Notes under the pieces: model-generated
Told to the model about the DNA's origin: nothing
Databases searched by the model: none
Seen by the model: only the letters and a program-made list of their open reading frames with translations
Part shown: positions 52,287 through 60,703 of the stretch, piece after piece
How the letters are laid out: the number at the start of each line of letters is the position of its first letter
Numbering within the stretch: the first letter of the stretch is position 1
Origin: Anthropogastromicrobium sp050944455
GTDB lineage: Bacteria > Bacillota > Clostridia > Lachnospirales > Lachnospiraceae
Length of the DNA stretch: 64,000 bases
Direction of reading: 5' to 3'
NCBI GenBank assembly: GCA_050944455.1
Contig: JBMNRC010000008.1
Location: 1 to 64,000, forward strand
Position numbers and translations under genes: made by a program

Positions 52287-53966
52287 ATGAAAAAGACGAC
52301 CATTCTGTGCGCGGCGCTGCTGGTTTCCCTGGCCGCGCCGGGCAGCAGCGCGGACGCGGGACCTCTGGAGCGGAGGGGCAGTACCGGAGAAACCGAGACC
52401 GAAGAAACTTCGACGGAACCGGGACAGATGCACGAACTGGCTGACGCCCTGACGCCGGTTCCCTCAGACGACGGATACCGCACCTGCTATGAGGTTTTTG
52501 TGCGGTCATTCTACGACAGCGACGGGGACGGCATCGGCGACCTGAACGGCGTCCGTGAAAAGCTCAGCTACATCAGCGATGAAATGGGATTTGACGAAAT
52601 CTGGCTGATGCCGATCTGCCCGTCGCCGTCATACCACAAGTACGATGTGACTGACTACGAAGCCGTCGATTCCTCCTACGGAACGCCCGACGATTACCAG
52701 GCGCTGGTGGACGCCTGCCATGAAAAGAACATCACCGTCATCACCGATCTTGTCCTCAACCATACCAGCAGTGAGCACCCGTGGTTTACTGAGGCGGCGG
52801 ATTACCTGAGGTCGCTGCCCGAGGGGGAGGAGCCGGATCTCTCCGAGTGCCCTGAGGTGGATTATTATCATTTTTCCGACACGGCGCAGGACGGATACGC
52901 CAGCCTGTCCGGAACCGGATGGTATTATGAGTCCAGGTTCGCGGAAACCATGCCGGACCTAAACCTGGATTCCGAGGCTGTGCGCGATGAAATCCGCGAT
53001 ATCGTGAAATTCTGGCTGGATTTCGGCACCGACGGATTCCGCCTGGACGCCGTGACTTCCTATTATACCGAATCTTCGGAGGACACGACGGCTTTCCTTA
53101 CCTGGCTGAACAGCACCGTAAAGGAAATCAGCCCGGACGCGTACCTCGTGGGAGAAGCCTGGACGGACCAGGCGTCCTATGCCGCGTATTACGCGAGCGG
53201 CGTCGATTCCTTTTTTGATTTTGCTTTCTCCGGGAGCGAAGGAGCCGTCGCCAGACTGGCCAGGGGGAAAATGAGCGCGCTGAAATTCGGAAACAGCCTC
53301 ATGCAGGAAGAAGAGCTGTACGCGTCAGTGAATCCGGATTACATCAACGCTCCTTTCTTCACCAACCATGACATGGCGCGCGCCGCGGGATATTTCACCG
53401 GAAGCGGAGCCAGCGCTCAGACCAAACTGGCGGGAGCGCTGAACCTTCTCATGCAGGGGAACGCCTTCGTGTATTACGGTGAGGAGATCGGCATGCGGGG
53501 ATCCGGGAAGGACGAGAATAAGCGTGCCCCGATGTACTGGGCGGCCGACGGCTCCGCGGAGGGCATGTGCGACGCGCCTCCCGGGATGGACAGCTTCAGC
53601 ATGACCTACCCGTCGGAGGAGGAACAGTCGCAGCAGCCCTGGTCGATCCTGAACTATTACCGCACAGCCATCCGCATCCGCAGCGCTTTTCCGGCGCTGA
53701 AAAAAGGAACCACGGCTGTCGTGGAGGAGCTCTCGGATTCTGACGTCTGCGTTTTCATCCGCACGAAGGAAGGCGAGGAGATCCCCCGGGTACTGGTATG
53801 CCTCAACGCCTCTGAGGAGACGCGGACGGTTGATCTCTCCTCGGACGGGACAGCGGCCGGGTTTGCGGACCTGGCAGCTGTTCTCACCGTCAATTCAGAT
53901 CCAGTAACCTTATCAGACGGCATCCTGGAGCTTCCGGCACAATCCATCGCTTTTCTGATTCCCTGA
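52287..53966 (+). CDS. Secreted alpha-amylase, GH13
   Basis: The 559-residue protein has a signal peptide (MKKTTILCAALLVSLAAPGS), a short acidic linker and a GH13 barrel with the catalytic D254 (GFRLDAVTS), E290 (LVGEAW) and D362 (FFTNHD). Region I is VITDLVLNHTS. It degrades starch-like glucans outside the cell, feeding the importer encoded just upstream. No carbohydrate-binding module or wall anchor is visible. The ribosome site is weak. Confidence 0.92.
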   Translation: MKKTTILCAALLVSLAAPGSSADAGPLERRGSTGETETEETSTEPGQMHELADALTPVPSDDGYRTCYEVFVRSFYDSDGDGIGDLNGVREKLSYISDEMGFDEIWLMPICPSPSYHKYDVTDYEAVDSSYGTPDDYQALVDACHEKNITVITDLVLNHTSSEHPWFTEAADYLRSLPEGEEPDLSECPEVDYYHFSDTAQDGYASLSGTGWYYESRFAETMPDLNLDSEAVRDEIRDIVKFWLDFGTDGFRLDAVTSYYTESSEDTTAFLTWLNSTVKEISPDAYLVGEAWTDQASYAAYYASGVDSFFDFAFSGSEGAVARLARGKMSALKFGNSLMQEEELYASVNPDYINAPFFTNHDMARAAGYFTGSGASAQTKLAGALNLLMQGNAFVYYGEEIGMRGSGKDENKRAPMYWAADGSAEGMCDAPPGMDSFSMTYPSEEEQSQQPWSILNYYRTAIRIRSAFPALKKGTTAVVEELSDSDVCVFIRTKEGEEIPRVLVCLNASEETRTVDLSSDGTAAGFADLAAVLTVNSDPVTLSDGILELPAQSIAFLIP

Positions 53967-54003
53967 CCTCACGGTCCGGACTGATCCGCGCGCCTGCCCG
54001 GCA

Positions 54004-54027
54004 GCAGTCTGCCCCGGGGCAGACTGC
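54004..54027 (+). terminator. Perfect palindrome after the amylase gene
   Basis: GCAGTCTGCCCC directly followed by its complement, a 12-bp stem with no loop bases. No T-tract. It may be a terminator stem or a protein site. Confidence 0.45.
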
Positions 54028-54056
54028 AGAGGAGCAGACACCCACGGGCTGATCCC

Positions 54057-54145
54057 GGGACTTCCGGCCCCGCAGGGGGCTTCCCAGCCAGACGCAGCTT
54101 GATCAGTTCCAGGGCGGGAAACTTCCGGCCCCGCAGGGGGCTTCC
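54057..54145 (+). repeat. Degenerate repeat pair E, period 61 nt
   Basis: A 24-nt element, CTTCCGGCCCCGCAGGGGGC plus TTCC, starts at 54061 and again at 54122, exactly 61 nt apart and identical, both preceded by GGGA or GGGAA. The intervening 37 nt is not repeated. The core GCCCC-GCA-GGGGGC can form a hairpin. Confidence 0.8.
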
Positions 54146-54227
54146 GGCGGCAGGGATACTGTCCGGAAACAGAAACCAGATCACAATTGAATTCCCGGCC
54201 GGTGCGCCGGGACTACAGGAGACTGCA

Positions 54228-55007
54228 ATGTACCGGAATTATCTCTTTGATCTCTACGGAACTCTGATTGACATTCACACGGACGAAACTCCCGCAGGTC
54301 TCTGGAGACAGATGGCCGGAATTTACGCGAGGCGCGGTGCAGATTACAGTCCGAAGGAGCTCCACGCGGCCTATCTGCGAATCTGCGCGGAGGAGATTGA
54401 AAAGAAGCGGGAGGAGACCGGATCCCGGTGGCCGGAACCCGATATCGGCGTTGTTTTCCGGAGACTGTACCTGGAAGCCCCGAAGCATCATGCGGCAGGG
54501 CTTGAAATCGGTGACGCTGTGATCCAGATGACAGCGGACGCGTTCCGCACACTCTCCATGAAACGGCTGAAGCTTTATCCGCATACCGCGGCAGTCCTGA
54601 AAAAGCTGCGGGAACAGGGTAAGCATCTGTATCTGCTTTCCAACGCCCAGAATCTCTTCACCATACCGGAGCTGGAGCAGCTCGGCATTCTCCCGCTTTT
54701 TGAAGCCGTCTATATCTCCTCGGACAGGGGCGTCAAAAAACCGGATCCCGCTTTCATGGAAATGCTGCTTCAGGAGCAGAACCTGGACCCAGCTGAATGC
54801 CTGATGATCGGGAATGACCTGGATACTGACATGGAATCCGCGGCCCGCTGCGGCGTGAGGGGAGTTTTTCTCAACACGTACAATGTTCCGCTGGAGGAAG
54901 TGAAAAAGTGGAAGGAAGATCTCACGGCCGAAGGCATCACCCTGGATATTCAGCTTGCCATGACGGGGGACATCAGGGTTCTGCTGAGGCGGAGCCAGGA
55001 CGCGTGA
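54228..55007 (+). CDS. HAD-family hydrolase
   Basis: The 259-residue phosphatase has motif I DLYGTLID, motif II LLSNAQ, motif III around the lysine of RGVKKPDP, and motif IV MIGNDLDTD. The substrate is unknown. ATG 54228 has AGGAGACTGCA upstream; the longer reading from 54099 runs through repeat E. Confidence 0.88.
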   Translation: MYRNYLFDLYGTLIDIHTDETPAGLWRQMAGIYARRGADYSPKELHAAYLRICAEEIEKKREETGSRWPEPDIGVVFRRLYLEAPKHHAAGLEIGDAVIQMTADAFRTLSMKRLKLYPHTAAVLKKLREQGKHLYLLSNAQNLFTIPELEQLGILPLFEAVYISSDRGVKKPDPAFMEMLLQEQNLDPAECLMIGNDLDTDMESAARCGVRGVFLNTYNVPLEEVKKWKEDLTAEGITLDIQLAMTGDIRVLLRRSQDA

Positions 55008-55126
55008 CGACGGCCGGATTATCCGCCAGGACCGTTTCCGCCCCTGCAGGACATGCCGAAATCAGAATGGATTCGAAATTTCATAAATTATTCACACAAT
55101 TGACAGCATTTTGATTTGTCCTGCTC

Positions 55127-55155
55127 TTAACACAGAATTGTATTTCTGCTATAAT
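55127..55155 (+). promoter_or_regulatory. SigmaA-type promoter for the alarmone synthetase-like gene
   Basis: TTAACA at 55127-55132, 17-nt spacer, perfect TATAAT at 55150-55155. Confidence 0.7.
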
Positions 55156-55275
55156 CAGAACAGGATTCGTACCGTGGTTTTTGTTGAAAAGTTACGAGAA
55201 AGTGGAAAATGAGCGGGCGAATCTGTTCCGATGGGTTGCCATCGGCAAAATATTGGTGAAACGGGAATATCGGGA

Positions 55276-55935
55276 ATGGAAAGTATCTATGGCAGCCGTC
55301 TTCCGCAGCTGGAAGAAGTGATGAATTTTGTTCTGAGCCGGATCAGCACAATCCGGCAGAATTTCAGGGACAGCGGCCAGATGGATCCCATCGACCATGT
55401 TCTCTCCCGGATCAAGACGGAGGCCAGCATGAGAGAGAAGTGCCGGCGCAAGGGAATCCCGGAAGACGAACATTCCGCCCTGGAGATCTGCCAGGATGCC
55501 ATCGGTGTGCGGATTGTCTGCCCTTTTCTGAATGATGTCTACACGGTATCCGACGCCCTGAAGAACGAGCCGGATTTTACCCTTGAAGATGAAAAAGATT
55601 ACATCAGGCACGTGAAATCGAACGGCTACCGCAGCCTTCACCTGATATTCCGGGTCCATGGGCTGTTCGTGGAAATCCAGGTGCGCACCATTTCGATGGA
55701 TACGTGGGCCGCGCTGGAGCATCTGATGAAGTACAAACAGGACATCTCCGGCAATGAAAAACTGATTGTGGCCGAGCTCAAGCGCTGCGCGGACGAACTG
55801 GCTTCCACGGACGTCTCGATGCAGGCGATCAAAGATATGATTACGGACGGTTCCGGAATCTGCCTGCAGAATGAACCGACAAAACAGATCAGAAAGGATA
55901 ACGCCATTCTCCTGGCCTCCGGGGACGACAGCTGA
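55276..55935 (+). CDS. RelA/SpoT-domain GTP pyrophosphokinase (small alarmone synthetase-like)
   Basis: The 219-residue protein has the synthetase core: IKTEASMREKC, GVRIVCPFLNDVY, SNGYRSLHLIFRV and VEIQVRTISMDTWAALEH. No hydrolase (HD) or regulatory (TGS/ACT) domain, so it is like YjbM/RelQ and would make (p)ppGpp. The start is uncertain: ATG 55276 follows CGGGAA, ATG 55231 is in frame but without a site. It precedes a two-component pair by 43 bases. Confidence 0.87.
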   Translation: MESIYGSRLPQLEEVMNFVLSRISTIRQNFRDSGQMDPIDHVLSRIKTEASMREKCRRKGIPEDEHSALEICQDAIGVRIVCPFLNDVYTVSDALKNEPDFTLEDEKDYIRHVKSNGYRSLHLIFRVHGLFVEIQVRTISMDTWAALEHLMKYKQDISGNEKLIVAELKRCADELASTDVSMQAIKDMITDGSGICLQNEPTKQIRKDNAILLASGDDS

Positions 55936-55978
55936 CCGCTGCTGCCCGTGCTGAGAAAAGCGGCAATGGAATTGAAAA

Positions 55979-56656
55979 ATGAATCTGCTTATCGCGGAAG
56001 ACACAAAAGATATGAACAAGGCGCTGACCGCCGTGCTCACCCATGAAGGGTATGAAGTAGACTCGGTTTTCGACGGCATCGACGCCGAAAACCACCTGCA
56101 GCAGAATGTCTACGATGTTGTCATTCTGGACATCATGATGCCGGGCAAAAACGGCCTGGAAGTTCTGAAGGACCTCAGAAAAACCGGGGACAGCACTCCG
56201 GTTCTTCTGCTCACAGCAAAAGCGGAAGTCGATGACCGCGTGACCGGTCTCGACGCGGGGGCGGACGACTACCTGCCGAAGCCTTTTTCCCTGAAAGAAC
56301 TGCTTGCCAGAGTGCGCTCGCTGGGAAGGCGGAGCGCCCAGAACGCCGCGGAAGACCTCCGGTTCGGGGATTTCTCGATGAGGTCGGACGGGCTGGAGAT
56401 CGTCAGCGAGAATTCGGTCCGGCTCTCCGCGAAGGAATTTGAGCTGCTGCAGGTGCTGGTTCAGAACAGCACCAGGCCGCTCAGCACACAGTGGCTGCTC
56501 GATCACGTGTGGCACGGGGAGGATGAGGGACCGGATACGGTTACTCTCTACATTTCCTATCTGCGCGGAAAGCTCAGATCCATCGCCTCCAGCGTCACCA
56601 TTGACGAGACAGCGGAAGGCTACATTCTGAAGGACAGCCGAAAGGCTGTATCCTGA
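55979..56656 (+). CDS. OmpR-family response regulator
   Basis: The 225-residue regulator has a receiver domain with phospho-acceptor D51 (VVILDIMMPGKNG), the T and K of LLTAKAE and LPKPFSLKELL, and a winged-helix DNA-binding domain (LSAKEFELLQVL, TVTLYISYLRGKL). It pairs with the histidine kinase 128 bases downstream, and may be cotranscribed with the alarmone gene. Confidence 0.93.
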   Translation: MNLLIAEDTKDMNKALTAVLTHEGYEVDSVFDGIDAENHLQQNVYDVVILDIMMPGKNGLEVLKDLRKTGDSTPVLLLTAKAEVDDRVTGLDAGADDYLPKPFSLKELLARVRSLGRRSAQNAAEDLRFGDFSMRSDGLEIVSENSVRLSAKEFELLQVLVQNSTRPLSTQWLLDHVWHGEDEGPDTVTLYISYLRGKLRSIASSVTIDETAEGYILKDSRKAVS

Positions 56657-56684
56657 GGAAATCGGAAGGTAAACTCGCATTCAC

Positions 56685-56733
56685 TAATAACAATGTTATA
56701 CTTATCGGGGTATGGCATTGTTATTATTTTTTT
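56685..56733 (+). terminator. AT-rich hairpin with T-tract between regulator and kinase
   Basis: TAATAACAATG (56685-56695) pairs perfectly with CATTGTTATTA (56716-56726); inner ATAC/GTAT pairs extend it; TTTTTTT follows. It looks like a terminator inside a two-component operon, or an operator-like inverted repeat. Confidence 0.65.
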
Positions 56734-56784
56734 CCAGATGAGCGATCATCCGTTCTTCCGGACAGAAGAGGAGGGAAGGCACTG

Positions 56785-58233
56785 ATGAACATGGATGGAA
56801 TCCGTAAACTGAAGCACAAAATCATCAGCATCATGACCGTGTCGTTCATCATCGTCATGGTCATCACCGGCCTCTGCGTCAACCTTGTCATGCAGAACGC
56901 GAACAGCAGCAGGATGGACCAGATCCTGGAATTCATCGTGGAGCACGGCGGTGAGCTCAGCGACGAGGATATGCAGGAAGCCGCCGATGACCGGAGCCTG
57001 CCCGGAAACCTGTACCTGACGCGCTATTTCACCGTCTACCTGGATGCCGACGGCAATGTGGAGGACGTCTACCTTGACGCGATTCAGGGGATTACTTACA
57101 GCGAGGCAAGCGAGTACGCGGAGCGGGTGATGAACCCCGACCTGATCACGAGGGTCATTTCCGACCAGATCGACAATTATTATTACAAAATCGCGGCGCA
57201 GGACGACGGCACCACGATAATCGTCTTCGCCGACGGGTCGACCCAGTCCTCGCTGCGCTCCGAAGTATTCATGTATACGATCCTTATCTGCCTTTTCGGA
57301 GCTCTGGTGACTTTTGTCATCATCAGCATGCTGTCCAACCGGATCATCCGGCCTGAAGTGGAGAACGCCCGGCGGCAGAAAGAATTCATCACTAACGCGA
57401 GCCATGAGCTCAAGACACCGCTCGCGGTGATCCGCGCGAACACCGAAATCCTTGAAATGATGAACGGGGAAAACGACTGGACTCAGTCCACCATGCGGCA
57501 GGTGGAACATCTCAACAGCCTGATCCAGAACCTCGTGATGATCACGAAGAGCTCAGAACAGTCGGAGCGCGGTATTTTCTCGGATATCGATCTCTCGAAA
57601 GCCGTGCGGGAGACAGCGGAACCCTTCAAAGCGCTCGCTATTCAGGATAAAAAGCAGTACGAGATCAAAATCGAGGACGGCCTCAAAATCAGGGCCGACG
57701 ACAGCCAGATGAGACAGCTTGCGTCGCTCCTGACGGACAACGCGTTCAAGTACTGTGATGAGAACGGCCGGATTGAAGTCGGGCTGACCCAGTGGCGCAA
57801 GGGGAAAATGGTGCGGCTGTGGGTGTCCAACTCCTACGCGGAGGGAAAAAACGTCGATTACAACCGGTTTTTCGAGAGATTCTACCGCGAGGACAAATCC
57901 CACACCAACCAGAAGGGGTTCGGCATCGGGCTTTCCCTGGCCGAGAGCATCTGCCAGAGCTACGGAGGAACGATCTCCGCTTCCTGGAAAGACGGGATTA
58001 TCACGTTCCAGTGCCTGCTGCCGGTCACTCCGGCAGACCGGATCATGACGATATCAGACCGGATTGAAGCTCTGGCGAAGGAGCTGGAGAAAGCGGGCCC
58101 GAAAGAGGTCGCGAAGCACCTGAAAAGAAATCAGAAGAAAAAAAAGGACGGCTGGGGCGGAAAAGGCACAAAAGAAGAAAAAGAGAACGGGGTTTCCGGA
58201 GCTGACGGCAGCGCCAGCTCCGGCGCAGGCTAA
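56785..58233 (+). CDS. Sensor histidine kinase
   Basis: The 482-residue kinase has two membrane segments (about 15-35 and 163-183) flanking a ~125-residue extracellular sensor region, then HisKA with H207 (NASHELKTPLAVIR) and an HATPase_c domain (LLTDNAFKYCDENG, KGFGIGLSLAESI). No HAMP domain is evident. The C-terminal ~65 residues form a Lys/Gly/Ser-rich tail. GGAGGG precedes the ATG. Confidence 0.92.
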   Translation: MNMDGIRKLKHKIISIMTVSFIIVMVITGLCVNLVMQNANSSRMDQILEFIVEHGGELSDEDMQEAADDRSLPGNLYLTRYFTVYLDADGNVEDVYLDAIQGITYSEASEYAERVMNPDLITRVISDQIDNYYYKIAAQDDGTTIIVFADGSTQSSLRSEVFMYTILICLFGALVTFVIISMLSNRIIRPEVENARRQKEFITNASHELKTPLAVIRANTEILEMMNGENDWTQSTMRQVEHLNSLIQNLVMITKSSEQSERGIFSDIDLSKAVRETAEPFKALAIQDKKQYEIKIEDGLKIRADDSQMRQLASLLTDNAFKYCDENGRIEVGLTQWRKGKMVRLWVSNSYAEGKNVDYNRFFERFYREDKSHTNQKGFGIGLSLAESICQSYGGTISASWKDGIITFQCLLPVTPADRIMTISDRIEALAKELEKAGPKEVAKHLKRNQKKKKDGWGGKGTKEEKENGVSGADGSASSGAG

Positions 58234-58391
58234 ACCGAGCAGGATACCGGCCGCACCAGCACCTGCAAAGCTTCAGAAATGAATGGCAGTGCCGGGAACA
58301 GCGAAGCTGTGAACACGGACGGCTATGGCGGCTGCTGATGTCAGCAGGCGGCAGAAGAGCGCAGAACGGCACGGTCACGGAATACCGCTGC

Positions 58392-58420
58392 TTGCTTTTC
58401 GGGCATCCATGGTGTAAAGT
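58392..58420 (+). promoter_or_regulatory. SigmaA-type promoter for aconitase-icd
   Basis: TTGCTT at 58392-58397, 17-nt spacer, TAAAGT at 58415-58420 with TG directly before. Transcription would start near 58427, giving a ~76-nt leader. Confidence 0.5.
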
Positions 58421-58440
58421 ATTCGCAGGCCAACAGCTGA

Positions 58441-58484
58441 CTGACAAAAAGGTGTCAGGAGAATCTCCTGGCGCCTTTTGTTTA
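58441..58484 (+). promoter_or_regulatory. Terminator/antiterminator-like leader of the aconitase gene
   Basis: A terminator stem (58451-58462 with 58464-58475, wobble pairs allowed) is followed by TTTTGTTT at 58476-58483. CTGAC (58441-58445) can instead pair with GTCAG (58454-58458), which lies inside the terminator's left arm, so the two folds exclude each other. The aconitase ribosome site GGGAGGTG is only 6 nt beyond the T-tract. Confidence 0.55.
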
Positions 58485-58502
58485 CCATCGGGAGGTGAAA
58501 AG

Positions 58503-60692
58503 ATGTTCTATCATAAAGAAGGGACCTTCTTCATGGACGGCGCTCCGTCATCCGCCGGGGACGCGCCTGCGCGGGAAGCCCGGAAGCGCACGCTGGCGTA
58601 CCGCATTATGTCTGCCCACGAGAAGGGCGGTTCCTATGACGGCGGTGGGACCAGGCACATGGTTTTCGACGGCATGCTGTCTCATGACATCACCTATGTC
58701 AATATCATACAGACCGCGAAAGCCAGCGGAATGGAAAAATTTCCCCTGGAGTACACGCTGACCAACTGCCACAACAGCCTGTGCGCGGTCGGCGGAACCA
58801 TCAACGAGGATGACCATATTTTCGGGCTGTCCGCGGCAAAGAAGTACGGCGGAAACTTTGTCCCGGCCAATGTGGCCGTCATCCACCAGTATGCCCGCGA
58901 ACAGATGGCTGCCTGCGGAAAGATGATTCTCGGTTCCGACAGCCATACCCGCTACGGGGCTCTCGGCACCATGGCCATCGGCGAAGGAGGCCCCGAGCTT
59001 GTCAAGCAGCTGCTGCAGAACACGTACGATATCAAGGATCCCGATGTTGTGCTGATCTATGTCACCGGGAAACTCCGCAAAGGCGTCGGCCCGCATGATG
59101 TGGCTCTCCTCCTGTGCAGGGAAGTGTTCGGCACGGTGAAAAACCAGGTGCTGGAGTTCGCCGGTCCGGGTATCGCCGGCCTCTCGATGGAAGACCGCAT
59201 CGGAATCGACGTGATGACAACCGAGACGTCCTGCCTGTCCTCCATCTGGCAGACGGACAGTACGGTAGAAGAGTATTTCGCGAATCACCGCCGGCCGGAG
59301 GCCTACCGCCGGATGCAGCCTGAAAACGGCGCCTACTATGATCACTGGATCGATCTCGATCTTTCGAAAGTGGAGCCGATGATCGCGCTTCCGTTCCATC
59401 CGTCCAACGCGTTCACGATCCGCGAGGTGAAGGCGGATCCGCACAAATACCTGGATCCGCTCGGACTGGGCGGCAAAGTGGGTTCCGACGGGCAGATTCA
59501 CGTGGATCAGGGGGAAATCGCCGGATGCGCCGGCGGCCTCTTTGAAAATATTCACGAGGCCGCGGATATCCTGCGCGGCTGCGACGTCGGGAACGGCGAG
59601 TTCGGCCTGAATATCTATCCGGCTTCCATGCCGCTGGAGCTTGCCCTGGCAAAGGACGGCACCATGGCGGAACTGCTCGGGGAAGGCGCTGTGTTCAAGC
59701 CGGCGTTCTGCGGCCCCTGTTTCGGCGCTGGAGACGTTCCGGGAAACAACGGATTCTCTGTCCGCCACACGACGAGAAATTTCCCCAACCGCGAAGGATC
59801 CAAACCAGGCGAGGGGCAGAAAGCGTTCGTGGCGCTGATGGACGCCCGTTCCATCGCGGCTACGGCCAGAAACCACGGCGTACTCACCGGCGCCGATGAG
59901 ATTGATTATGAGAAGACGCCGGCGCACTACGGGTATAACCCGAAGATTTATGAGAAGAGAGTGTATCACGGATGGCAGGAAGGCCCGAAGCCGGACCAGG
60001 CCCTGGTGTACGGCCCGAACATCAGGGACTGGCCGGAAATCCCAGCTCTGAAGGACGATCTTCTGGTCCAGCTTGCCGCCGTGATCCGCGACGCGGTGAC
60101 CACGACGGATGAGCTGATTCCGTCCGGGGAAACTTCCTCCTACCGCAGCAATCCGATCCGCCTTTCCGAGTTTGCGCTGTCGAGGCGCGAGCCGGCGTAT
60201 GTCGGCCGCACGAAGGAGATCAGGAAGAAAACGCCGGAGGAGCTCGGCTTTGACAGCGCGAAGACCAGCATCGGTTCGGCGATTTACTGCGTGAAGCCGG
60301 GCGACGGCTCCGCGCGCGAACAGGCGGCTTCCTGCCAGCGCGTTCTGGGCGGCGCGGCGAACTTCTGCAGAGAGTATGCCACCAAGCGCTACCGCAGCAA
60401 CGTCATCAACTGGGGCATGCTGCCATTCACGGTCGACGGGGAATTCCCCTATGAAACCTGGGACTGGATCTATGTCCCGGGCATCCGCCAGGCGCTTCTC
60501 GACGGAAAGGATACTGTCACCGGCTATGCGGTGACGCAGGGCGCCCTGAAAGAAAACCCGGAGAAAAAGGGCCGGGATCTTCTGACTGTTCCGGTCACGC
60601 TCCATCTGGGAATACTGACGGACGAGGAGAGGCGGATTCTCCTCGCCGGATGCCTGATCAACCGGTACCAGGAGCTCAAAAAGCAGAAATAA
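58503..60692 (+). CDS. Aconitase family hydratase
   Basis: The 729-residue protein has aconitase-family signatures: a first part with TNCHNSLCAVGG, DSHTRYGALG, iron-sulfur cysteines in TETSCLSS and FCGPCFGAGD, and a C-terminal swivel domain. It resembles the YbhJ-type branch rather than AcnA. Together with the isocitrate dehydrogenase 11 bases downstream it probably runs citrate to 2-oxoglutarate for glutamate synthesis. Citrate synthase is not in the window. ATG 58503 has GGGAGGTG upstream. Confidence 0.88.
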   Translation: MFYHKEGTFFMDGAPSSAGDAPAREARKRTLAYRIMSAHEKGGSYDGGGTRHMVFDGMLSHDITYVNIIQTAKASGMEKFPLEYTLTNCHNSLCAVGGTINEDDHIFGLSAAKKYGGNFVPANVAVIHQYAREQMAACGKMILGSDSHTRYGALGTMAIGEGGPELVKQLLQNTYDIKDPDVVLIYVTGKLRKGVGPHDVALLLCREVFGTVKNQVLEFAGPGIAGLSMEDRIGIDVMTTETSCLSSIWQTDSTVEEYFANHRRPEAYRRMQPENGAYYDHWIDLDLSKVEPMIALPFHPSNAFTIREVKADPHKYLDPLGLGGKVGSDGQIHVDQGEIAGCAGGLFENIHEAADILRGCDVGNGEFGLNIYPASMPLELALAKDGTMAELLGEGAVFKPAFCGPCFGAGDVPGNNGFSVRHTTRNFPNREGSKPGEGQKAFVALMDARSIAATARNHGVLTGADEIDYEKTPAHYGYNPKIYEKRVYHGWQEGPKPDQALVYGPNIRDWPEIPALKDDLLVQLAAVIRDAVTTTDELIPSGETSSYRSNPIRLSEFALSRREPAYVGRTKEIRKKTPEELGFDSAKTSIGSAIYCVKPGDGSAREQAASCQRVLGGAANFCREYATKRYRSNVINWGMLPFTVDGEFPYETWDWIYVPGIRQALLDGKDTVTGYAVTQGALKENPEKKGRDLLTVPVTLHLGILTDEERRILLAGCLINRYQELKKQK

Positions 60693-60703
60693 GGGAGAAA
60701 ACC

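Noticed and set aside
58548..60605. 685-residue antisense open frame
   Set aside because: Opposite the aconitase gene, with Arg/Val/Gly-rich composition and no motifs.
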